Shown here: positions 26,175-35,424 of the stretch, piece after piece
Position numbering within the stretch: position 1 is the first letter of the stretch
Layout of the letters: each line of letters begins with the position of its first letter
Source: Thermomicrobiales bacterium
GTDB taxonomy: Bacteria > Chloroflexota > Chloroflexia > Thermomicrobiales > UBA6265
Direction: 5' to 3'
DNA length: 64,000 nucleotides
Assembly (NCBI GenBank): GCA_023957015.1
Contig: JAMLHR010000005.1
Span: 1-64,000 of the forward strand
Notes under the pieces: generated by a model
Told to the model about the DNA's origin: nothing
What the model saw: the letters and a program-made list of their open reading frames with translations, nothing else
The model's database searches: none
Position numbers and translations under genes: made by a program

Positions 26175-28754
26175 AGACCTATTCCGGAGAAGCCCTCCGC
26201 GCCGTCGCGATGCCAATCGGCGGTATCGGCACCGGCAACATCGCCGTTGCCGGCGACGGATCGCTACGCCAATGGCAGATCCATCACCAGATCAACCACC
26301 AGGCGACCGTGCCCCACAGCTTCTTCGCCATTTCAATCGATGGACCGCAGGGCAGAGTTGCCCGGGTATTACAGAGCAACGCCCTCTACAACTCACCAGG
26401 CGAAACACCACCACCAACCTCCAGTGATGCGGTGGTGCCACCCGCACACCGGGAGTTGCTGGCGACACTCCCCGGTGTGACCGGAACCGAGTTCTGCGGC
26501 CCCTACCCGTTCGCCAACGTGGCCTATCAGGACGAAGCGCTCCCGTTGGATATCCGCATGCAGGCGTGGAATCCGATGATTCCGTTCAACGCCAACGACT
26601 CCGGTATCCCTGCGATTACCTTCACCTTCACCGTGCATAATCCCGGTACCAGTACTTACACCGGTACGCTCGCGGCGACGCAGCAGAACACGATCGGTTG
26701 GGATGGCATCGCCGAAATCAGTGGCACCAGGTGCAAGCTCTTCGGCGGCAATCGCAACGAGGATGCGTCTGGGAATGGTCGCACCGCGGTGCGGATGATC
26801 AACGACTTCCTGCCAGCGATTGCTGCCGGTAACGGCCAAACGATGCTGAGCACGAACGCGTACGGAGCTACCACTTGCACCGACTGGCGCGATCTCGAAG
26901 AATTCTGGCCGCCATTCGCCAACTATGGACATCTACCCGATTCCCGCAACACCGGCCCAACGGCGAAGGGCGAGACCTGCAACGCTGCTATTGGTGTGCC
27001 GTTCACGATCGAACCGCACGGTACCCGCACGATCAGCTTCCAGATCGCCTGGTACTTCCCGAATCGCTATATCAACTGGTATCAGTGGGACACATTCGGC
27101 GTCGACGATCCGAAATCGCAGCTCTGGGTCGGCACTCATTACGCGACGGTCTTCGCATCCGTGGACGATGTCTCCAGCTATCTATGGAAGAACCATGACG
27201 AATTGCTAACCCAAACACGTTCCTTCAGCGATGCCCTGACGGGCGGGAATCTGCCTGAGGTGCTGATCGATACCGTCACCGCGCAGATGAGCATCATGCG
27301 CTCCCCCACCTGTTTCTGGGCAGATGACGGCAACTTCTACGGCTTTGAGGGATGTAACGGATTCTCAACACTCCATCACGCCCCCGGTGTAACGGGATCA
27401 TGTCCGTTGAACTGCACCCACGTCTGGAACTACGAGCAAAGTCTGGCGCACCTCTATCCCGAGCTCGACCGCACCATGCGCGATACCGAGTGGTTCCTGC
27501 AGCAACACCCCAGCGGCTATCTGCCGCATCGTGTGCCACTACCTCGGTACGTATCGCGTATCTGGGGACGCCACATTGGCGGACCCGATAATCCAGCTCT
27601 GGATGGACTGCTCGGTGCGATCCTGAAGACGTGGCGCGAGTTCCGATCCACCGGCGATCTCGCCTGGCTGGAGCGTTGCTGGCCACATGTCGAGCAGAAC
27701 TTTGGTGTTCATCCACGAGAACGACCCCGATCAACAGGGCACGATTGAGGGCGAACAGCCCAATACCTATGACATCTCGATCTTCGGTCTGAACACGTTC
27801 CTCGGCACGCTCTATTCCGCTGCACTCTATGCGGCTGGTCACATGGCCGAACGACTTGGCCATGCAGAACGCGCGGAGCAGTTACGAAGCATGGCTGCAA
27901 ACGGCTCCGCCATTATGGAGGAACGCCTCTGGCAGGGCGAATGGTACATCCAGGAAGTCGATCTGGAGCAGTACTCCGAGCAGAACTGGGCAACCGGTCT
28001 ACATTCCGATCATCTACTGGGGCAGTGGTGGGCGGATGTGTTGCAACTGCCATCGACGCTTGATCCCGAGCATATTCGCAAAGCGGTCGAGAGCATCTTC
28101 ACGTATAACTTCCGCGAGAATCTGGAAGGCATCCCCACACCCGAGCGCTGGTTTGGTGTACCAAGTGATGCCGGTCTGATCAACTGCACCTGGCCGCATG
28201 AGGGTCGACCTGAGGTGCCGACCCGCTACTCCGACGAGGTCTGGACCGGCCTGGAGTATGAAGTCGCAGCGCTGCTGATCAGCACGGGACAGATGGACAA
28301 GGCGATGACGCTGCTGCAGGCCGTACGCGATCGCTACGACGGTCACCGCATGAATCCGTGGAACGATATCGAGTGCGGCGATCACTACGTCCGCGCGATG
28401 AGCTCGTGGAGTCTGCTGCTGGCCGCCACCGATTTCGGCTGGGACGCGCAACTCGGCGAACTCACACTCGGCAATCGCACCGGCCAGGAGCGGTTGGTGG
28501 CACCGTTCTTCGCCGCACCAGCGTGGGGGACGTATGAGATTGATGCAGATGGTGACATCACCATCCGCGTCATCGGCGGCGAGATCGAGGTGAAGTCAGT
28601 GGTGGTGAAGGATGTTGCGGCCGGTGATGCGGCCGTATCGCTTGATCGCGCAATTATCGAGGCCACCGCGGTATCTAGTGAGCAAGTGTTGGTAGTCAAC
28701 CTCTCTGCCAGCAATCACCTGGCAAAAGGGAGTAAACTGCAAATCACTTTCTGA
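26171..28754 (+). pseudogene. GH116 glycoside hydrolase, split by one frameshift
   Basis: The first frame runs to 27748 and holds the N-terminal beta domain and start of the helical barrel (MPIGGIGTGNIAVAGDG, CTHVWNYEQSLAHLYPELDR). Its family resemblance ends at PHVEQNF. The second frame resumes with VFIHENDPDQQGTIEGEQPN and carries the family block GEQPNTYDISIFGLNTFLG plus RYSDEVWTGLEYEVAALL and CGDHYVRAMSSW. Dropping one G at 27704-27705 restores a single protein of about 860 residues, the family's usual size. Known GH116 activities include beta-glucosidase and exo-beta-D-arabinofuranosidase. No signal peptide is seen. Confidence 0.85.
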
Positions 28755-28903
28755 TGTATTTTCGCTAGTAAGCACTGGAGTCGCCATCATGGGTTTAGGC
28801 CCCGGTTCTCTCCATTCGATGAAGGCCTCTTCGCTTAGGATAATCTGAGGATTGGCGAATACTCCACGACACATGTCCGACGCTGAAGCAGGAGGAATGA
28901 GAA

Positions 28904-29473
28904 ATGCGTATCGCTACAATGGTCCTCTCCTTAGCACTGGCCGTAATGGTGTTTTTGTGGGCCAACGATCTGTCAAAGCTAGCGGCACTCTTCGACAGAG
29001 ATGCAGTCTCAACGGTGGCGAGCGGTGGTATATGGGGCGCCATCCTGTGGGTTGTGGGTGCGGCATTCGTGTATGCATATCCAAGAGTTGCCATCGGAGC
29101 CTATCTTCTATCATTCATAGTGATGGCCAGCATCGGCTTCTCTGCAAACTTCGATAACGATCTCATGGTGTACTGCTGGGCTGGACTCGTGTTCATGGTC
29201 ATGTCCTATCTCACCTGGCGTGATATGAAAAAACAAGCAAAACGATCTGTGCGAGAGGAGGATGAGGCACGCAGGCAACAAGAATATCGCGACTATCAGT
29301 TGGCCAAACTACTGCACCAGCAGTCATCATCTCAATCCGGCCAACCTCAGCCCTTGGTCAACGCGGCTCCAAAACCTGTTGCAACACAGCCATCTCCGCC
29401 AGGGTATACCGAATGGATGGCACTTCACGGTGATGGCAAAAAGACTAAGAAAAGCTTATTCAGGCGAAGATGA
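28904..29473 (+). CDS. Small membrane protein of unknown function
   Basis: ATG 28904 follows AGGAGG with 8-bp spacing. The 189-residue product has four hydrophobic stretches in the first 105 residues, then a charged helical segment (EEDEARRQQEYRDYQLAKLL) and a Gln/Pro-rich tail ending KSLFRRR. Base use looks less G+C-rich than the flanking sugar genes. It and the next gene separate the GH116 gene from a GH116 remnant, which suggests they arrived together. Confidence 0.7.
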   Translation: MRIATMVLSLALAVMVFLWANDLSKLAALFDRDAVSTVASGGIWGAILWVVGAAFVYAYPRVAIGAYLLSFIVMASIGFSANFDNDLMVYCWAGLVFMVMSYLTWRDMKKQAKRSVREEDEARRQQEYRDYQLAKLLHQQSSSQSGQPQPLVNAAPKPVATQPSPPGYTEWMALHGDGKKTKKSLFRRR

Positions 29474-29531
29474 TCCAGTGGATCGACGGAGACACCAAGT
29501 AGTGAGTTCTGCGACGAAGAAAGAGTATACA

Positions 29532-30212
29532 ATGCGCCTAGCCATACTCACCATTGCTTTTGGTCTTTTGTTGTCGGGAAGTCAAACAGTATCAGCCCAG
29601 ACACCGGAATCGGTCGTTACAGGCCAGCACTCCATAGCAGGAGACGGCCTCCAGAATCTCCACCCTGGAACCAATAAGTCAATCGAGGTAGTGGCTATTG
29701 GGTCTGATTCAAGTTTCAATCGTATCCAGTTTGCTGTGTTTAACGGAACAGATGGCACTGTCAATAGCCTTCAAGCCAAGGTAGAACTCCGAGACTCCTC
29801 AGGTGCGTTGATCGGCGCAGATGCGACTGATGACATCCGTCCACTAACAATCTCCCCCGGTGAGTTCGCCATCGGAGTGTCCTATATAAGTGGTAAGTTC
29901 CCCCCTGATACTATCATCTCAATCAAGATTATCGATTTCTTGGATGGTCCTCACTCACGGGCAAGCAATCTGCACTTTGGAGACGTGACACTACGAGATG
30001 ATGTGATCGTGGGTGAGTTCATCAATCCTTCCGACAAGGATCGGAGGCAGGCCAAGCTTGTGGGTGTCTGCTTTGACAACACCGGATCTCTCGTTGCTGG
30101 CGACACGGAGTGGATTGACGAACCTATGCCCGTCAATGAGCCGGTGAGCTTCCAATTCAGTATCTCACCATGGGTCGACGCTCCCTGCGAAGCATTCATT
30201 GTCTCGGGATAA
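29532..30212 (+). CDS. Secreted protein of unknown function
   Basis: ATG 29532 gives a signal peptide (LAILTIAFGLLLSGSQTVSAQ) on a 226-residue product. The mature part is beta-rich, with NSLQAKVELRDSSGALIG and TISPGEFAIGVSYISG, resembling FxLYD-type small domains, but this is a loose match. Two cysteines (GVCFDN and APCEAF) near the end may pair. Codon choice differs from the neighbouring sugar genes, as for the gene before it. Confidence 0.65.
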   Translation: MRLAILTIAFGLLLSGSQTVSAQTPESVVTGQHSIAGDGLQNLHPGTNKSIEVVAIGSDSSFNRIQFAVFNGTDGTVNSLQAKVELRDSSGALIGADATDDIRPLTISPGEFAIGVSYISGKFPPDTIISIKIIDFLDGPHSRASNLHFGDVTLRDDVIVGEFINPSDKDRRQAKLVGVCFDNTGSLVAGDTEWIDEPMPVNEPVSFQFSISPWVDAPCEAFIVSG

Positions 30213-30335
30213 ACGAGTATTGCTGGTTGTCACGAATGCATGTAAGAAAAAAGTTCAGATCAGCTAGGTCCCCTACAAGGGATAGCTTGCCAGCCAGACC
30301 CCTCAACTCTCGCTTAGGAGAGATAAACCGAACCA

Positions 30336-30695
30336 TTGAAGTGCATCGAGTGCGGCGATCACTACGTCCGCGCGATGAGCTCGTGGAGCCTGCTCCTGGC
30401 CGCCACCGATTTCGGTTGGGACACTCATCACGGCGAGCTGACGCTCGGTAATCACAGTGGCCAGAATCGGCTGGTGGCACCGTTCTTCGCCGCCCCCGCC
30501 TGGGGTACGTATGAGATCGATGCGAAGGGTGACGTCACCATCCGGGTGATCGGCGGCGAGATCGAGGTGAAGTCGATTGTGCTGAAGGGTGTTGCCACCG
30601 GTGATGCAACGGTGAGGCTGGATGACATCATCGTCGATATGTCCGACGGCATCTATCTGCAACCGGGATCGGTGCTTACCCTCACTCACCCTTGA
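30336..30695 (+). pseudogene. GH116 remnant (C-terminal 110 residues of a second copy)
   Basis: Starting at IECGDHYVRAMSSWSLLLAA this frame matches the end of the GH116 gene (28369-28754 part) very closely, including FFAAPAWGTYEID and VIGGEIEVKS. Similarity at DNA level begins at ATCGAGTGCGG (about 30345) and nothing before it matches. The last 15 residues differ. No proper start exists. It is the tail of a paralogue whose first 750 codons are gone. Confidence 0.8.
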
Positions 30696-30754
30696 TTAGC
30701 CGCGTCTAAACGAACTACATTGCCGCTCTACCTTCTGACCAAGGCAGGGCGGCG

Positions 30755-31669
30755 ATGAGTACGGCGACACAGCACCACAATCCACGCAACTTCGCCTGGC
30801 TCTCGATAGCAGCAGCTCTGGCGACGATCATCCTCAAAGTGGGTGCCTGGCAGCTGACGGGCTCGGTCGGTTTGCTCTCGGATGCGCTCGAATCCGGCGT
30901 GAATCTGGTCGCCGCCATCGTCGCGCTGATCGCGCTGACAATCGCCGCCCGCGAGCCCGATGAGGAGCACGCCTACGGTCATGGCAAGGCCGAGTACTTC
31001 TCCTCCGGTGTCGAGGGTGGGCTGATCATCCTCGCCGCGGTCGGGATCTTCATCTCCGCCATCCCACGACTCCTCCAACCGCAGGAGATCGAGCGAGTTG
31101 GTATCGGTCTGGCGATCGCGGTCATTGCCGCCATCATCAACGGTCTCGTCGGCTGGCGACTCATGATCGCGGCTCGGCAGACGCGCAGCATCGTGCTCCG
31201 CGCCGATGCTCATCACCTCTTCACCGATGTCTGGACCAGCGTCGGCGTTGTTGCCGGTGTGGCACTAGTGGCGTTTACCGGCTGGCTCCGACTCGATGCC
31301 ATCATCGCCATCGCCATCGGTATCAACATCATCTTCACCGGCTACAAGCTGGTGAACGCATCGATCCACGGTTTGCTGGATACCGCTATTCCGATGGAGG
31401 ATCTGGACAAGGTGGAACGCGTCCTCCGTCGCTATCAGATGGAGCACGATATCGTCACCCATGCGTTGCGCACGCGCGAGTCCGGAACGCGGCGATTCGT
31501 ATCCATGCACGTGTTGGTACCTGGCGATTGGACCGTAAGGCAGGGACATGATCTGGTCGGGGCTATTGAACGCGATATCCGCGATGTCCTACCGGAAACA
31601 ACCGTCTTCACGCATTTGGAGCCAATCGACGAGCCAGAAAGCTGGGATGATGCGGGTCTGGATGGCTAA
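30755..31669 (+). CDS. Cation diffusion facilitator (zinc/iron/manganese efflux)
   Basis: The 304-residue CDF transporter exports divalent metal by proton exchange. It has about six membrane helices and a cytoplasmic C-terminal domain. Metal-site residues are visible in LLSDALESGVN on helix II and LRADAHHLFTDVWTS on helix V, with the His-rich HAYGHGKAEYFSS loop between helices II and III. The C-terminal domain has HALRTRESGTRRFVSMHVLV. The metal is not determined; zinc or iron is likely. Confidence 0.92.
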   Translation: MSTATQHHNPRNFAWLSIAAALATIILKVGAWQLTGSVGLLSDALESGVNLVAAIVALIALTIAAREPDEEHAYGHGKAEYFSSGVEGGLIILAAVGIFISAIPRLLQPQEIERVGIGLAIAVIAAIINGLVGWRLMIAARQTRSIVLRADAHHLFTDVWTSVGVVAGVALVAFTGWLRLDAIIAIAIGINIIFTGYKLVNASIHGLLDTAIPMEDLDKVERVLRRYQMEHDIVTHALRTRESGTRRFVSMHVLVPGDWTVRQGHDLVGAIERDIRDVLPETTVFTHLEPIDEPESWDDAGLDG

Positions 31670-31753
31670 TTTCCTCGCACTCTGAAACTAAATCCTGTAG
31701 TATCCGGCTACTGATCACATTGTTCAGGCTGATTCATAATGCAGGAGAAATCG

Positions 31754-33571
31754 ATGTCTCACACATCCCTTGGCTCGTTGTATGCGGCGTTCACCGCCGG
31801 CGAGCTTTCCCGCCGATCATTCCTTCAGCGCGGTGCTGCGCTGGGTATCAGCACCGGATTGCTGACCTCTTTGGTGGCCAACTCTGCCGTAGCTCAGGAT
31901 GAAGCTGTCGCGTTCCCCGATGCCGGAACGGAAGGCCAGGAGCGCGGTGCGGGCGGCGAGATCAGGGTGCTCGCCGTTCAGGCAGCAAGCGGTCTCAGCG
32001 TCCACAACGCCACCGGCGGCAAGGATATCTCCGCTGGTATGGTCATCTCGGAACCGCTGATGCAATACGACGGTGTTGGCGATCTCGTGCCAGTGCTGCT
32101 CACTCAGGTCCCCTCGATTGCCAACGGTCGGCTGGCGGAGGATCTCTCCTCCGTTACCCTGACGCTTCTCCCGGATGTTGTCTGGAGCGATGGCGAACCG
32201 TTTACCGCCAATGACGTCAAGTTCACCTGGGAGTGGAATATCGATCCCGCAAATCAGAGCATCGATCGCGTCAGCTGGGAGATCGTCAGCGACATTGAGG
32301 TCGTCGATGATCTCACCGCCAAGGTGACCTTCGATCCGCCGACCTACGGTTGGTTCCAGGCGTTCAGCGGCAATATCGGTGCGATCTATCCGGCTCACTT
32401 CTGGGCGAATGCGGCCAGCCATGAGGAGGCCAATGCTGCCTTCCTGATGGGCCCGATCGGCACCGGTCCGTTTGTGCTTGAGAGCTTTATGCCGAATGAG
32501 GAAGTAGTCTACGCTGCGAATGAAAATTATCGCGAGGCGAACAAGCCCTACTTCCAGACCTTCCGTCTCCGTGGCGGTGGCGATGCCGTCACCAGCGCCC
32601 AGGCGGTCACGGTCAACGGCGAATGGGATCTGGCGTTCTCACTCATGATCGATCCGGAGACATTGGCATCGATCGTGGGTGAAGTCGGCAGTATCGAGGG
32701 TGCCCTTGGCACCGGTGTCGAGAAGATCCAGCTCAACTTCAGCGATCCGAATACCGAGGTTGATGGTCAGAAGAGCGAGGTCAATACCCCACATCCGTTC
32801 CTGACCGACGATGCCGTGCGCAAAGCCATCCTCATGGCGATCAATCGCGAGCAAATCGCGGAGAACCTGTATGGATCGCCAGCAACGCCGAATATGTTGG
32901 TGGGACTGGGTGCGTTTGAATCGCCGAATACATCCCTCAACTTCGATCCCGATGCGGCAACTGCGCTGCTGGAGGAAGCGGGCTGGGAGCTGGATGGCAC
33001 CGTACGCGCCAAGGATGGCGTGAAGCTGAGCGTGGTACTGACCTCCACGGTCAATCTGCGTCGCCAGAAGACCCAGGCGGTGGTGAAAGCCAACCTGGAA
33101 ACGATTGGTGTCGCTGTCACGCTGAATCAGGTTGATGGCTCAATCTTCTTCGATGGCGATCCCGCCAATGATCAGAACTTCACCCACTTCCAGAGCGATA
33201 TGCAGCTTTACACCGATGGTGCTACCAGCGCCTATCCGGTGAACTACATGAAGTACTGGTATGCGGGTCCGAACAACGAGAACGTAGCGCAGGCCGCCAA
33301 TCAGTGGACCGGTACCAACAAGACTCGCTGGGTCAACGCCGAGTACGATGCGGCCTTCGATCAGTTGGTTGCGCTCACCGATCCCGCCGAAGTCGCCGCT
33401 CAGTTCATCACTCTGAACGACATGGTCGTTGAAAATGTGGTGGAGATTCCGCTGGTGCAGACGTATGCGGATATGTATGCGATCAGCAATCGCATCCGCT
33501 CCGAGAACGTGGTTGTCAACCCGTTCGGGGATCTGTATTGGAACCTGGCCAACTGGAACACCGCGGAGTAA
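31754..33571 (+). CDS. Family-5 ABC-transporter substrate-binding protein
   Basis: ATG 31754 follows AGGAG. The 605-residue product begins with LGSLYAAFTAGELSRRSFLQ, a Tat leader after the same short charged N-terminus as the protein at 10835. The SBP_bac_5 core follows (VVWSDGEPFTANDVKFTWEW, GTGPFVLESF, AVRKAILMAINREQI). The two proteins align along their length. No permease or ATPase genes are adjacent. It lies 3 kb downstream of the GH116 gene, so it could serve that sugar system, but it is not in the same operon. Confidence 0.9.
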   Translation: MSHTSLGSLYAAFTAGELSRRSFLQRGAALGISTGLLTSLVANSAVAQDEAVAFPDAGTEGQERGAGGEIRVLAVQAASGLSVHNATGGKDISAGMVISEPLMQYDGVGDLVPVLLTQVPSIANGRLAEDLSSVTLTLLPDVVWSDGEPFTANDVKFTWEWNIDPANQSIDRVSWEIVSDIEVVDDLTAKVTFDPPTYGWFQAFSGNIGAIYPAHFWANAASHEEANAAFLMGPIGTGPFVLESFMPNEEVVYAANENYREANKPYFQTFRLRGGGDAVTSAQAVTVNGEWDLAFSLMIDPETLASIVGEVGSIEGALGTGVEKIQLNFSDPNTEVDGQKSEVNTPHPFLTDDAVRKAILMAINREQIAENLYGSPATPNMLVGLGAFESPNTSLNFDPDAATALLEEAGWELDGTVRAKDGVKLSVVLTSTVNLRRQKTQAVVKANLETIGVAVTLNQVDGSIFFDGDPANDQNFTHFQSDMQLYTDGATSAYPVNYMKYWYAGPNNENVAQAANQWTGTNKTRWVNAEYDAAFDQLVALTDPAEVAAQFITLNDMVVENVVEIPLVQTYADMYAISNRIRSENVVVNPFGDLYWNLANWNTAE

Positions 33572-33591
33572 TCCGCAGCCCAATAGGGCAC

Positions 33592-33631
33592 GAAACGACT
33601 CCCGCGCCAGGTTCGGCGCGGGAGTCGTTTC
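33592..33631 (+). terminator. Strong hairpin terminator
   Basis: Perfect 17-bp arms, GAAACGACTCCCGCGCC and GGCGCGGGAGTCGTTTC, around AGGTTC, 20 bp after the binding-protein stop. A short T-rich run (CATTTTGG) follows. Confidence 0.85.
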
Positions 33632-33722
33632 CATTTTGGTCAATAGTCCGCAACAGGCGGCACCTGCGTGGCATTATGCAATAAATGAAACTGGTCGGCC
33701 TGAACCAAAGCAATGGATCAGA

Positions 33723-33754
33723 CCGACATATTATGCGCTATGGCGTATAATATG
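33723..33754 (+). promoter_or_regulatory. Promoter and operator of the hicAB genes
   Basis: CCGACA (33723-33728), 17 bp, then a perfect TATAAT (33746-33751). An inverted repeat with 12-bp arms and one mismatch, CATATTATGCGC and GCGTATAATATG around TATG (33727-33754), covers the whole spacer and the -10. This is what an autorepressing antitoxin would need. Confidence 0.7.
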
Positions 33755-33780
33755 TGTCATGAGATCCAGAGGTGTCGGGA

Positions 33781-33999
33781 GTGCGCAAGAAGCTACGTGA
33801 GATAGAACGGGAACTCACTCAGGCCGGATTCAGAAAGATCACAGGTCGGGGCAAAGGAAGCCACCAGTGGTGGGAGTTCATTACTGAGGATGGTGAATCC
33901 ATTAGGTGCAATGTTCCGTTGCCGAAAGGTGACATGGTTCTGGACTATACGGTAAAGGACGTTGAGATCGCGATCCGAAGATCGAAAGGCGAGGTGTAG
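33781..33999 (+). CDS. hicA: HicA-family toxin (mRNA interferase)
   Basis: GTG 33781 follows AGAGG with 8-bp spacing; GTG 33772 is an alternative. The 72-residue product has the double-stranded-RNA-binding-like HicA fold: LTQAGFRKITGRGKGSHQWW with the conserved GKGSH catalytic His, then CNVPLPKGDMVLDYTVKDVEIAI. It should cut mRNA when free of the antitoxin. The antitoxin gene begins 58 bp downstream. Confidence 0.85.
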   Translation: MRKKLREIERELTQAGFRKITGRGKGSHQWWEFITEDGESIRCNVPLPKGDMVLDYTVKDVEIAIRRSKGEV

Positions 34000-34057
34000 G
34001 CCTCGAAGAGGAATCATCGTTCAAGATCACCGGAACGCATATCGAAAGAGCTGCCAC

Positions 34058-34501
34058 ATGACTACAGAATTTTTCTTAGAAACACCAGAGATACCGTGGA
34101 CAGAAACCGAGTGGGAGCGAGCAAGTCGTTATACCTATACGGTATGGTGGAGCGCCGAAGACGAGCACTATCTGGCTCGATGCGAAGAAATACCCGAGGC
34201 AATCAGTCACGGAACAGTTCCCTCTGAAGCTATCGAGAATGCAACAGACGCCGTTGCATCATATCTGGACGTGTTCGATGATGCCCCGCCACCGACAGGA
34301 GAGGAACCTGTGGCGGGAGCCCACTGGACAACAGCAGATGTCGCCGAACAGCTTGGTGTCACCGTTCGCAGGGTTCAATCTCTGGCTCGCAGCCGGGGTG
34401 TTGGTATCCGACGCGGCAAGACACTCCTCTTTACCAACGCAGATATCGCTGCTATGAAAGAACGCAAAGTCGGACGTCCACGCAAATCGGTAGCTATTTA
34501 G
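34058..34501 (+). CDS. hicB: HicB-family antitoxin with C-terminal excisionase-type helix-turn-helix
   Basis: ATG 34058 follows AAAGAG. Residues about 25-72 form the partial RNase-H-like HicB domain (YTVWWSAEDEHYLARCEEIP, then SEAIENATDAVASYL). Residues about 88-140 are a MerR/excisionase-type DNA-binding domain (WTTADVAEQLGVTVRRVQSL, then GKTLLFTNADIAAM). Most HicB proteins carry ribbon-helix-helix or Xre-type domains instead. It should bind HicA and repress from the dyad at 33727-33754. Confidence 0.82.
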   Translation: MTTEFFLETPEIPWTETEWERASRYTYTVWWSAEDEHYLARCEEIPEAISHGTVPSEAIENATDAVASYLDVFDDAPPPTGEEPVAGAHWTTADVAEQLGVTVRRVQSLARSRGVGIRRGKTLLFTNADIAAMKERKVGRPRKSVAI

Positions 34502-34512
34502 AACCATTGAGG

Positions 34513-34553
34513 AGTATAGAGGGGCACCGGATTTCCCGGTGCCCCTCTATACT
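34513..34553 (+). terminator. Strong hairpin terminator after hicB
   Basis: Perfect 18-bp arms, AGTATAGAGGGGCACCGG and CCGGTGCCCCTCTATACT, around ATTTC, 11 bp after the hicB stop. No U-run follows. Confidence 0.8.
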
Positions 34554-34596
34554 GATCCGAGTGCATCCTGACTACCCCAGCGGAGTTCTGCACCCC

Positions 34597-35357
34597 ATGG
34601 TCGCGACAATCGGATTTCAACTCTCAGCATCACACCATATCTCTCCACGCCGGAGGGTATTCACACCTCGTTCCGGAGGATCGCGGAGATTGGCTATCGA
34701 TATGTGCAATTGCAGGGCGTGCCCTCCGCGATTCCGGATGATGTCATCGTCTCCGCACTACAGGAGACCGGTCTGACCTGCGTGGCCACGCAGGAGGATT
34801 ACCCGCTCGGATTCGGTACTGATCCGGATCGGGCAATCCTCCGCGCAGTTGCAGTTGGGGCAAGCTATCTCACCTGCGCGCTCATCCCGCAAGAAGTCAA
34901 TTCGGTTGCGGCGCTGGAGGAGTTCGCGAGGACACTTTCAGATATTGCCGACAAGGTCCGCGATGCGGGGTTGATCTTCGCGTTCCACCCGATCTCACCA
35001 GACTATCGGTTGATGAATGGCACGATGGTATTCGAGCATTTAATGAACGCCCTGCCCGATCATGCACAACTCACGTTCTGCGTCTATGCAGCCCACAGCG
35101 CGGGGGTCGACCCGGCGCTCATCTTCGAGAAGTACGGCGACAGAATCGACCTCGTTCACTTCAAGGACGACGCGCTACAACCGGACGGCACTCGCCACCT
35201 CACGCCGCTCGGACAGGGTTCACACGATTGGTCCGGGATTCTCCAGCAATGCGATGCGCACAATGTCAAATACGTGTTCGCGGAGCAGGAACGCTGGCTG
35301 AAGGATGCATTCGAGTGCGCATCCGATAGCTATAGCTACCTCACTTCGTTGCGCTAA
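34597..35357 (+). pseudogene. Sugar phosphate isomerase/epimerase (TIM barrel), frameshifted near the start
   Basis: ATG 34597 opens with MVATIGFQLSAS, the usual first strand of this family. The frame then drifts, while the next frame reads TPEGIHTSFRRIAEIGYRYV and continues to 35357 with LIFAFHPISPDYRL, HSAGVDPALIFEKYGDRIDL, VHFKDDAL and VFAEQE. The shift is between about 34630 and 34655. The metal-ligand His and Glu positions of the barrel are present downstream. The downstream frame has no good start, so the gene is broken or the sequence has an error. Confidence 0.75.
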
Positions 35358-35361
35358 CGAT

Positions 35362-35395
35362 AAGGCCGAACCCAAATATGATTGGGTTCGGCCTT
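35362..35395. terminator. Bidirectional terminator
   Basis: Perfect 14-bp arms, AAGGCCGAACCCAA and TTGGGTTCGGCCTT, around ATATGA, between two convergent genes. It can serve both strands. Confidence 0.85.
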
Positions 35396-35424
35396 CACTA
35401 TGTCGCCAAAAGCTGGCTTTTCTT

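Noticed and set aside
19317-28754. L-fucose catabolism as the role of the isomerase-kinase pair
   Set aside because: No fucosidase or fuculose-phosphate aldolase gene is nearby, and the three hydrolases fit D-arabinofuranose better.
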